From contig JAEOTN010000394.1 of the NCBI GenBank assembly GCA_016839865.1, positions 1-5,059 of the forward strand: a DNA stretch of 5,059 nucleotides, given 5' to 3'. Below are positions 1 to 5,059 of this stretch, in pieces. A program made the translations under genes and the position numbers. Every line of letters begins with the position of its first letter. The stretch's first letter is position 1. This DNA comes from Promethearchaeota archaeon. GTDB lineage: Archaea; Asgardarchaeota; Lokiarchaeia; Sigynarchaeales; MK-D1. The notes below the pieces were generated by a model, which saw nothing but the letters and a program-made list of their open reading frames with translations, was not told the DNA's origin and did not search any database.

Positions 1-712
1 TGTAAAGTATTTAATTCCATTATCAAACCATTTAGTTAGTTCTAGCCGATCTGATATATCTTCTCTCTTTGGAACAGATTCAATTCAATCAAATTATACT
101 CATATTCCTATGGATTTAACAAAGGAAGAAAACGTGGCAAAGTTGTTCCAACATATAAAGCAGGAATTTGGAAGACTTGATGTGTTTATCAACACAATTG
201 GGGGTTCTTTGTATGCCCACCATATTGAAGACTATCCATTAGACGAGTTTGAGGAAGTTTTACATTTAAATCTGACAAGTGCGTTTTTACTAACGAAACA
301 TACGGTTCAGTTGATGAAAGAAAACGATCCACAAGGAGGAAACATCATTCATTTCATTTCGTCATCTGCACGAAAGATTTCAACAAAAAAAGGTCCATAT
401 GGGATTGCGAAAGCAGGATTGGCTAAACTCGTAAATTATGTATCCTCAGAGGTTGGTAAATACGATATTCGGATTAATGGAATCTCTCCAGGATACATAT
501 TCACCCCACGTCATGTGGAAGATATTGAGAGAAAAATGGAAAAAACAGGAAAATCTGAAGAAGAAGTAGCTAATTCCAAAATGAAACTTCAACAGATAAA
601 TCGAAGGTTATATTCTGAGGATTTACTGCCATTGGTGGAGCTTCTGAGCACCACAAAGGTTATTACTGGACAGAATTATAATTGCACAGTAGGAGAAGTG
701 TTAGAATACTAG
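1..712 (+). CDS. Short-chain dehydrogenase/reductase (SDR), 5' end outside window
   Basis: NAD(P)-dependent oxidoreductase of the classical SDR family; cytosolic, substrate unknown. The frame is open from base 2, so the ATG at 110 is internal and not the start. The residues before it (bases 2-109) fit the SDR fold: a strand ending in SSSRS (Arg codon 47-49, a position where a basic residue often favours NADPH) and then HIPMDLT, the usual acidic end of strand 3. The TGxxxGxG cofactor motif should lie just upstream of the window. Counting from the Met at 110, visible motifs are NTIGG (28-32, replacing NNAG), Asn54 in LNLTSAF, the catalytic ISSSA (83-87), YGIAK with Tyr97 and Lys101, and the NGISPGYIFTP segment after the active site. 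The Ser-Tyr-Lys set is intact, so it is probably active. The visible part is 236 codons, consistent with a family total near 250-260. It ends in TAG and converges on the next gene 9 bases away. FabG-like reductase is one option, but the substrate cannot be read from sequence. Confidence 0.9.
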   Translation, partial: VKYLIPLSNHLVSSSRSDISSLFGTDSIQSNYTHIPMDLTKEENVAKLFQHIKQEFGRLDVFINTIGGSLYAHHIEDYPLDEFEEVLHLNLTSAFLLTKHTVQLMKENDPQGGNIIHFISSSARKISTKKGPYGIAKAGLAKLVNYVSSEVGKYDIRINGISPGYIFTPRHVEDIERKMEKTGKSEEEVANSKMKLQQINRRLYSEDLLPLVELLSTTKVITGQNYNCTVGEVLEY

Positions 713-721
713 CTGTTATTC

Positions 722-2035
722 CTAAAAACTGGAAGCTAGTCTCTGAACTTCCGTAACGCTTTGAATCTGACCACGTTCCTTATAGATATAACCCAATGCT
801 TGCAGTAATCCAATAGCCAATGGTTTGTCTATTAATTTACCTAGTGTTGAGAACTTTTGACGAAACAATACCAATTTTCCATCTTCTCGGAAAAAAGATT
901 CTTCAATCTCTGGAAGATGAGTTTGGCTGAAATAACTCAAATAAAGTAAATTTTCAACTAATTCTAATTCGAATTGCTTTTTCACAATGTCTACTTTCTT
1001 AATATGCGCCTTAATGTTCAAAATCACACCCTTATATTGGAGTAAATGTGATTCTGGGGGTAAAACCAAGAGACCATTGCGATTATGTGAATATTTTATC
1101 ATACTTCGAGGTATTTTATATTTGATTTCTCGGGTAAGTTGTTCCTTAACTGTTGATAAAATCTCTTCAGGAGTTTGAGGATGTTGTAGATTCAATAAGA
1201 CAACACAAGGGACCACAAATGTGCTGTACATTCCGATATATTTAGAGAATTTATCGCGTTTCTGGATTTCTTCTTCATTTGTGATTTTATTTATTGTGAG
1301 ATCTACTGATAAGTAAGTATCAGAACTGGTAATAGAACTGAAATTTGATTTTAACAGAGAAACAAGAGTCTCATCATCTTTAAGTACTGTACTCTCGGAT
1401 AAAAGATTAGTAGTGATATCTCTTGTCAAGAATGGTTTTGAAGTATTATTAAAAGCAGAGATGGCTGGATCTTTTCGTAATGCTACATTTAGCGACGATA
1501 ATGAATCAAGATCTTCTAATATGTCATTTTCCACTTGAGGAAGGTAGCTAATCTTTAGATTGATTTCTGTAGCTAAATTAATTTTTGCGAATATTATCAA
1601 AGATTTACTGAAATTTTCAGGTAGCTCATGATAATAAGTCTCAAGTTCTGAATATTCCAAACCCGCAACTTTATAGAATTTTGTAGTCTCGGTGTTTGTA
1701 ATACACAAAACTTGATTTGGGTAACTCTCATAGAATTTCTCAGGTACTCCAGCTTTGGAAGTGATTTTCAGTTGTGCTCCGGGTTTAAAGTGATAAATTC
1801 CTAGTACCTTCAAGTGACTAGGAATTAATTGCATAACTTCTTCCATTTCTTCGGGATCTGGAATCCTATAAGAATAATCTGTGTCTAAGTATTTGGAAGC
1901 AGCGATTACCGAAACAACTACAAGTTGATCTTGACTAGATTTAAAACCCACCAACCATCCACAGGCGTTTCTTCGTGAGATTTGCGGAGTTTTCTCTACA
2001 AATTCTTTGATCCAAGGAGTAATGATCACTTTCAT
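722..2035 (-). CDS. Degenerate MPN-domain protein resembling the non-catalytic region of UFSP2/ODR4
   Basis: 437 residues from ATG at 2035. An in-frame GTG at 2086 would add 17 residues, but a TATA-like element (2063-2071) lies between the two, so ATG is preferred. Residues 1-125 look like an MPN/JAB domain: opening strand MKVIITPWIKEF, CGWLVGF (25-31), an alternating strand ending VVVSVIAA, a helix at 60-73, then HLKVLGIYHFKPG (74-86). JAMM peptidases have HxHP here followed by Ser and Asp ligands; this protein has His82 but Lys84, and no matching Asp, so it is probably not a metalloprotease. Residues 240-372 form a second alpha/beta region: a strand at 272-283, a helix at 288-303 and GLLVLPP (321-327). 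This order resembles, from memory, the part of eukaryotic UFSP2 before its Cys-protease domain, and the related ODR4. The GWGC-type cysteine motif of UFSP2 is absent and there is no membrane segment. The family link is an inference; a generic pseudo-MPN scaffold is the alternative. Confidence 0.6.
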   Translation of the reverse strand: MKVIITPWIKEFVEKTPQISRRNACGWLVGFKSSQDQLVVVSVIAASKYLDTDYSYRIPDPEEMEEVMQLIPSHLKVLGIYHFKPGAQLKITSKAGVPEKFYESYPNQVLCITNTETTKFYKVAGLEYSELETYYHELPENFSKSLIIFAKINLATEINLKISYLPQVENDILEDLDSLSSLNVALRKDPAISAFNNTSKPFLTRDITTNLLSESTVLKDDETLVSLLKSNFSSITSSDTYLSVDLTINKITNEEEIQKRDKFSKYIGMYSTFVVPCVVLLNLQHPQTPEEILSTVKEQLTREIKYKIPRSMIKYSHNRNGLLVLPPESHLLQYKGVILNIKAHIKKVDIVKKQFELELVENLLYLSYFSQTHLPEIEESFFREDGKLVLFRQKFSTLGKLIDKPLAIGLLQALGYIYKERGQIQSVTEVQRLASSF

Positions 2036-2062
2036 TTTACTACTAGAACATAGCGCATACAC

Positions 2063-2071
2063 TAATAAAAA
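2063..2071 (-). promoter_or_regulatory. TATA-box candidate for the pseudo-MPN gene
   Basis: On the minus strand this reads TTTTTATTA, 28-36 bases before the ATG at 2035. That is the distance expected for an archaeal TATA box serving a leaderless or nearly leaderless mRNA. No Shine-Dalgarno sequence precedes the ATG. The site lies downstream of the alternative GTG at 2086 and so argues against that start. Confidence 0.5.
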
Positions 2072-2100
2072 GAATTTAGGTGCCACTTTCAGAAGAAAGG

Positions 2101-2108
2101 ATTATATG
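2101..2108 (+). promoter_or_regulatory. TATA-box candidate for the small membrane protein gene
   Basis: ATTATATG lies 24-31 bases before the ATG at 2132, again archaeal TATA spacing for a leaderless message. The sequence between them (GGTATTTCCC...) holds no Shine-Dalgarno site. With the opposing site at 2063-2071, this makes the 96-base region between the two start codons a compact divergent promoter. Confidence 0.5.
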
Positions 2109-2131
2109 GTGGTATTTCCCATTTTATCATA

Positions 2132-2380
2132 ATGCCACTTAACAAATTTTGGGATTTCATCGATAAAATCAAAATCAAGCATTTTCTATTCACGTTTATT
2201 ACAAGTATTAGCCTACTTGTAATCGGTATCGTCGGTCGATTGGTAATTGTGGATCAATTAACTTTAACGGGAGTGTATCTTACTGCTGTAATAACATTCC
2301 ACTGGTGTTTTATCGGTGTGGGAATAGTTTTTGCGTTGCTATCAATTGGAGCGTTATTCGCAATTTTGGATATTGTATAA
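2132..2380 (+). CDS. Small two-helix membrane protein, unrecognised
   Basis: 82 residues; I do not recognise a family. A short polar and basic N-terminus (residues 1-17, with Lys5, Lys12, Lys14, Lys16) leads into a hydrophobic segment at about 18-40, a short polar turn around Asp41-Gln42, then a second long hydrophobic stretch at about 46-79 containing WCF (58-60) and a Gly-rich IGVGIVFALLSIGALF run. The protein is almost entirely membrane-embedded; the basic N-terminus suggests that both ends face the cytoplasm. There is no signal-peptidase site and no catalytic motif. It is read divergently from the pseudo-MPN gene with only 96 bases between starts, so shared regulation is possible but unproven. 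The ATG is supported by a TATA-like site at a suitable distance. Small size limits confidence, but the clean hydrophobic pattern, the promoter and the T-rich 3' flank support a real gene. Confidence 0.7.
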   Translation: MPLNKFWDFIDKIKIKHFLFTFITSISLLVIGIVGRLVIVDQLTLTGVYLTAVITFHWCFIGVGIVFALLSIGALFAILDIV

Positions 2381-2384
2381 TTAA

Positions 2385-2407
2385 TTTTTTATTCCTTGTG
2401 TATTTTT
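2385..2407 (+). terminator. T-rich transcription terminator candidate
   Basis: Immediately after the stop codon at 2380 there is a run of six T (2385-2390) and another of five T (2403-2407), with no clear hairpin. Archaeal RNA polymerase typically terminates at oligo-T tracts, so this is a plausible end for the small membrane protein transcript. A further T run at 2437-2442 could act as a backup. Confidence 0.4.
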
Positions 2408-2447
2408 GGATTCTTCAATCACGTTTTCTCTATCTGTTTTTTACCAC

Positions 2448-2459
2448 AAAAATAATTTA
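2448..2459 (+). promoter_or_regulatory. TATA-box candidate for the 97-residue gene
   Basis: AAAAATAATTTA lies 25-36 bases before the ATG at 2484. It follows the T-rich termination region of the upstream gene, which suggests that the 97-residue gene has its own promoter and is not read through from 2132-2380. Confidence 0.4.
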
Positions 2460-2483
2460 AGACAACTATAACAATTGCAGATA

Positions 2484-2777
2484 ATGAGTTTTTCTCCAGA
2501 TGAATTAGAACATATTAAAACTATATATCCTGATTTATGCGATACAGAGGGTAAAGTTGATCTGGAGAATGAGAATGCTAAAAAGTTATTGAAAGATTGG
2601 GAGGAACCTAAAGCTTTTGATAAAATTGGATATGCTCGTCCGCTCGGAGGTTTTTTCTACGAATTTCATGACCGGTTCCCTATTCCACACGAGGAAGCAC
2701 AGAAAGAAGCTATTGAATTAATGAAAATAAGACATATAAAAGATAAAGTAATAAAAAAACTGTATTCCTCAACTTAA
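2484..2777 (+). CDS. Hypothetical 97-residue charged protein
   Basis: Unrecognised soluble protein. The start is taken as ATG at 2484; an in-frame TTG three codons earlier (2475) is possible but less likely, and the TATA-like element at 2448-2459 suits the ATG. The N-terminal half is acidic (SPDELEHIK, then DTEGKVDLENENAKKLLKDWEE at about 20-41) and looks helical. A central aromatic and glycine segment, IGYARPLGGFFYEFHDRFP (about 48-66), may form a small core or binding surface. The C-terminal 70-97 is a Lys-rich helix. There are no transmembrane segments, no zinc-binding cysteine pairs (one Cys only) and no catalytic motif. Its TAA stop lies 2 bases from the stop of the converging glycerate kinase gene. 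Amino-acid composition and promoter spacing support a real gene, but its function is unknown. Confidence 0.65.
   Translation: MSFSPDELEHIKTIYPDLCDTEGKVDLENENAKKLLKDWEEPKAFDKIGYARPLGGFFYEFHDRFPIPHEEAQKEAIELMKIRHIKDKVIKKLYSST
2753..2759 (-). terminator. Oligo-T terminator candidate for the glycerate kinase gene
   Basis: Seven consecutive T on the minus strand, 21-27 bases past the stop codon of the glycerate 2-kinase gene. The tract lies inside the 3' coding end of the converging 97-residue gene, so its A-rich complement also encodes lysines there. No hairpin was seen, as is usual for archaeal termination. Confidence 0.35.
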
Positions 2778-2779
2778 AT

Positions 2780-4228
2780 TCATTCAGAATCAATCAATAA
2801 ACAATAAATATCATTCACGTTGGTGCCTGTCTGTCCAATTTCTATCACGTCTTCTAGTTCCTTAAAAAATGCGTAAGAATTGTTTTGCGAGAGATATTCA
2901 GTTGGATCTAATGAGAGCTTTTTAACTGTTTTAATGGTGGTTCTGTCCACAAGAGCTCCAGCTGCTTGAGAATTTCCTTCAATACCATCAAATGCTAAGG
3001 AGACTATCGAGTAATTTATTGATTTATTTGGATTATTCAGTAAATCCTGAACCAATGCAAGAAGTATTTCTTGGTTACGCCCCCCGATACCCTCCCCCTT
3101 TATGGAAACAGTACATTCTCCACTGTTCATGTAAAAAATCTTACCGATTTGTTTTGAATCGCTTGAAGTGATTATGGAAGCTAGTCTCTTTCCTAAATCT
3201 TGAGCTTCTCCTACCATTTCGGGAGAAGATTGCCTACTTTCCAGAAATCCTTCTCCTTCTAGAACATTTTTCATTTCCGAAACCGCCATAGATGCTGAAC
3301 CAATTATCATATTTGTTATTTTATTAAAAATTCGATGATTCTGCTTAGGATTCTCCGCTAATAACCCGTTAACTCCCTTTCTTAGTACAACACGAATTGA
3401 TTCCGGAACAACATGAACAATCCGGTATTTTTCAATGATTTGCCAAGCACTAGCGAAAGTGGAGGTATCATGAGTAGTTGGTCCCGATGCGATAGCATCT
3501 AAATTATCTCCACGGACATCTGAAACAATTAAGCTTACTGCAGTACGTGGAAAGATATGAGTAGCTAATTGTCCTCCTTTAAAATCCGAGATATGCTTTC
3601 GTATGGAGTTGATTTCTTGAATGTTAGCACCACAATTCAATAGCGTTTCATTCAATGCTCTTAATGATGATATTGTTATTGGTCTTTTTGGGAGAGACAT
3701 GAGTGCAGAACCTCCTCCACTAATAACCACCATCACCAAAGTATCAGCTGAAGACTGAGAAACTAACTCGATTATTTTCTTCGTCCCTTTTATTCCATTT
3801 TCATCAGGAATCGGGTGAGATGCATACACAATATCAACATTGCTTTGGATACCACTAGGTGAGTTAAAACTAAGAGAATTACCCCACTGTTCTTCCTGTT
3901 CTTTTGGAACATTTATACTACCATAACATGGTAATACTGATCCAATTTTTTGAATAAGAGCATTCACAAGACCAGCAGTAGCTTTACCTCCGCCAATTAT
4001 TAATACGGTAGAAAATTCCATCAGATCATATTGAACTTTTTGAGAAGATAAACGGCTAGATATTTGGAGCTGGGTACCGTTTACGTGAATAGAACTTTCG
4101 ATTAATTTGTCAGGCATAACAGTTTGTAATCCTCGTTCAAAAGCACTAAGGAGAACCTTGCGTAGTTGTTGTGAATGTTTGTCTCCTTTTTCCACTAATC
4201 GAGAAAATTCGGATTGAATGTTTTTCAT
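2780..4228 (-). CDS. Glycerate 2-kinase (DUF4147/MOFRL family)
   Basis: Phosphorylates D-glycerate with ATP to give 2-phosphoglycerate, linking glycerate (from non-phosphorylative Entner-Doudoroff, serine or hydroxypyruvate breakdown) to lower glycolysis/gluconeogenesis; cytosolic. Nearly every family motif is visible: IIGGGKATAG with the conserved Lys82, ASHPIPDENG (136-145), ISGGGSALMSLP (169-180), EINSIRKHIS followed by DFKGGQLA (205-222), SDVRGDNLDAIASGPTTHD (236-254), then the C-terminal MOFRL part with SGECTV (369-374), GIGGRNQE (380-387), FDGIEG (413-418) and QTGTNVND (466-473). At 482 residues it is somewhat longer than the usual 420-450; the extra length seems to sit in the N-terminal helix/loop region and around 285-300. 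It has ATG at 4228, with a weak AGGT before it and an AT-rich stretch about 12-29 bases upstream. It is divergent from ribulose-phosphate epimerase and convergent with the 97-residue gene. All key motifs are intact, so it should be active; hydroxypyruvate reductase, an old annotation for this family, is less likely. Confidence 0.93.
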   Translation of the reverse strand: MKNIQSEFSRLVEKGDKHSQQLRKVLLSAFERGLQTVMPDKLIESSIHVNGTQLQISSRLSSQKVQYDLMEFSTVLIIGGGKATAGLVNALIQKIGSVLPCYGSINVPKEQEEQWGNSLSFNSPSGIQSNVDIVYASHPIPDENGIKGTKKIIELVSQSSADTLVMVVISGGGSALMSLPKRPITISSLRALNETLLNCGANIQEINSIRKHISDFKGGQLATHIFPRTAVSLIVSDVRGDNLDAIASGPTTHDTSTFASAWQIIEKYRIVHVVPESIRVVLRKGVNGLLAENPKQNHRIFNKITNMIIGSASMAVSEMKNVLEGEGFLESRQSSPEMVGEAQDLGKRLASIITSSDSKQIGKIFYMNSGECTVSIKGEGIGGRNQEILLALVQDLLNNPNKSINYSIVSLAFDGIEGNSQAAGALVDRTTIKTVKKLSLDPTEYLSQNNSYAFFKELEDVIEIGQTGTNVNDIYCLLIDSE

Positions 4229-4240
4229 TAGTACCTACTC

Positions 4241-4257
4241 TATACAATTTTTGATAC
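4241..4257 (-). promoter_or_regulatory. Weak TATA-like region before the glycerate kinase gene
   Basis: On the minus strand this region reads TATCAAAAATTGTATA, ending about 12 bases before the ATG at 4228; its AAAAA core is about 20-28 bases upstream. It is the only AT-rich promoter-like element at a suitable distance, but it is a poorer match than the TATA candidates of the other genes here. An AGGT tetranucleotide close to the ATG could allow a short leader instead. Confidence 0.3.
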
Positions 4258-4377
4258 TATCCAAAGTTTTCGTATTTCGATATCCACTATAACGGACTTG
4301 AGGAATATATTTGCATGGGTTATTCTAGTTTTCACTCACACGAAATAATCGATCAATAAAATTTCTAATAACTACTC

Positions 4378-4389
4378 AAATATAATATA
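4378..4389 (+). promoter_or_regulatory. TATA-box candidate for ribulose-phosphate 3-epimerase
   Basis: AAATATAATATA lies 28-39 bases before the ATG at 4417 and is the best TATA match in the window. Transcription would be expected to start within a few bases of the ATG. The remainder of the 188-base divergent region (4229-4377) holds no further feature I can support. Confidence 0.55.
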
Positions 4390-4416
4390 CATAATCAAAG
4401 AAAATGGAATGGACTT

Positions 4417-5059
4417 ATGGTAAAAATTGCACCATCAATATTATCAGCGAATTTTGTGCGACTTGAAGATGAGATTCGAAAAGTCGAAAATTATATTGAA
4501 ATTCTTCACATTGATGTAATGGATGGTCATTTTGTACCGAATTTGACCATAGGTTCTCCCGTAATAAAATCTATCAGAAAAATTACTGATTTGGAGCTAG
4601 ATGTTCATCTTATGGTTAATAATCCAGAAAATATCATCGCAAATGTAATTGAAGCAGGTGCAGATAATATTACATTGCATTATGAATCCACAGATGAAGC
4701 GACACTTTTTTCATTGATACAAATGATTCATAAGGCTGGAAAATCCGCTGGAATTTCTCTCAGTCCAAATACTCCGGCAAGCGTAATTGAACCTTTCTTG
4801 CCAAAAATAGAACGATTATTATGCATGACTGTAGAACCCGGATTTGGAGGACAACCCTTTCAAATGGGTTCCTTAGAAAAAATAAAAGAATTAGCTACAT
4901 TAATTCAGAGAATTAATCCAAATATCTCCCTTGAAGTAGATGGGGGCATCAATAAAAAAACAGCACCACTCGTTATAGATGCTGGTGCAACACTGCTTGT
5001 TGCTGGATCTGCAATATTTGCACAACCAGATCCCGTTGCGGCAATTCAAGAAATAAAAA
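4417..5059 (+). CDS. rpe: Ribulose-phosphate 3-epimerase, 3' end outside window
   Basis: Interconverts D-ribulose 5-phosphate and D-xylulose 5-phosphate in the non-oxidative pentose phosphate pathway; a cytosolic TIM-barrel metalloenzyme. The 214 visible residues cover almost the whole family length (about 220-230); the frame runs off the window edge. It opens with KIAPSILSANF (3-13), typical of the family. HIDVMDGHFVPN (31-42) carries metal ligands His31 and Asp33, LDVHLMV (61-67) carries His64, and EVDGGIN (173-179) carries Asp175; these match the family's four metal ligands, of which the two Asp also act as the acid/base pair. CMTVEPGFGGQPF (136-148) is the phosphate and active-site loop, and LLVAGSAIF (193-201) is the final phosphate-binding strand. 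ATG at 4417 is chosen because the family begins here; two nearby upstream ATGs (4404, 4409) are out of frame. It is divergent from the glycerate kinase gene. All catalytic residues are present, so it should be functional. Confidence 0.95.
   Translation, partial: MVKIAPSILSANFVRLEDEIRKVENYIEILHIDVMDGHFVPNLTIGSPVIKSIRKITDLELDVHLMVNNPENIIANVIEAGADNITLHYESTDEATLFSLIQMIHKAGKSAGISLSPNTPASVIEPFLPKIERLLCMTVEPGFGGQPFQMGSLEKIKELATLIQRINPNISLEVDGGINKKTAPLVIDAGATLLVAGSAIFAQPDPVAAIQEIK

Noticed and set aside
110..112. ATG as the start of the SDR
   Set aside because: The frame is open to the window edge, and the upstream residues fit SDR strands 2 and 3, so this Met is internal. A protein starting here would lack the cofactor-binding Rossmann motif.
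987..1178. 63-residue open frame on the plus strand
   Set aside because: It lies wholly inside the pseudo-MPN gene on the opposite strand, has no promoter-like element or family motif, and has the composition expected of an antisense shadow.
2084..2086. GTG as the start of the pseudo-MPN gene
   Set aside because: It would put the TATA-like element at 2063-2071 inside the coding region, and the MPN fold begins naturally at MKVIIT from the ATG at 2035. The added hydrophobic stretch could mimic a signal peptide but has no support beyond the open frame.
2437..2442. T run as an independent terminator
   Set aside because: It lies just before the promoter of the next gene and is short; it is mentioned only as a possible backup to the stronger T-rich stretch after 2380.
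4271..4353. Inverted ATTTCGAT / CGAAAT words in the divergent intergenic region
   Set aside because: The arms are only about six bases and about 65 bases apart, which is expected by chance in AT-rich DNA, so it is not called an operator.

Overview
This window is AT-rich (roughly one third G+C by eye) and looks archaeal, most likely from an Asgard-type lineage. Four start codons have a TATA-like element about 24-37 bases upstream and no convincing Shine-Dalgarno site, which is the pattern of leaderless or nearly leaderless archaeal transcripts. One protein looks more eukaryote-like than bacterial: a degenerate MPN-domain protein whose layout resembles the non-catalytic part of the eukaryotic UFM1-system proteins UFSP2 and ODR4. 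The Asgard assignment is an inference from this combination; no rRNA or marker gene is present to confirm it.

Layout. (1) Bases 1-712 (+) hold the 3' part of a short-chain dehydrogenase/reductase whose Rossmann glycine motif lies before the window. (2) It converges, with 9 bases between stops, on the pseudo-MPN gene (722-2035, -). (3) A compact divergent promoter region (2036-2131) separates that gene from a small two-helix membrane protein (2132-2380, +). (4) After T-rich sequence comes an unrecognised 97-residue protein (2484-2777, +). (5) This converges, with 2 bases between stops, on a full-length glycerate 2-kinase of the DUF4147/MOFRL family (2780-4228, -). (6) A 188-base divergent intergenic region leads to ribulose-phosphate 3-epimerase (4417 to the window end, +), which lacks only its last few residues.

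How the genes relate. Glycerate 2-kinase feeds glycerate into lower glycolysis/gluconeogenesis as 2-phosphoglycerate. Ribulose-phosphate 3-epimerase interconverts ribulose 5-phosphate and xylulose 5-phosphate. Both are central carbon enzymes read from one intergenic region, but nothing shows that they are co-regulated. The SDR is a typical redox enzyme of unknown substrate. The standout is the pseudo-MPN protein: it keeps the MPN outline but has lost the JAMM metal ligands, and its second half resembles, from memory, the region just before the cysteine-protease domain of UFSP2, without that protease domain. No RNA genes, CRISPR arrays, insertion sequences or long repeats were seen, and no gene-free stretch exceeds 300 bases.
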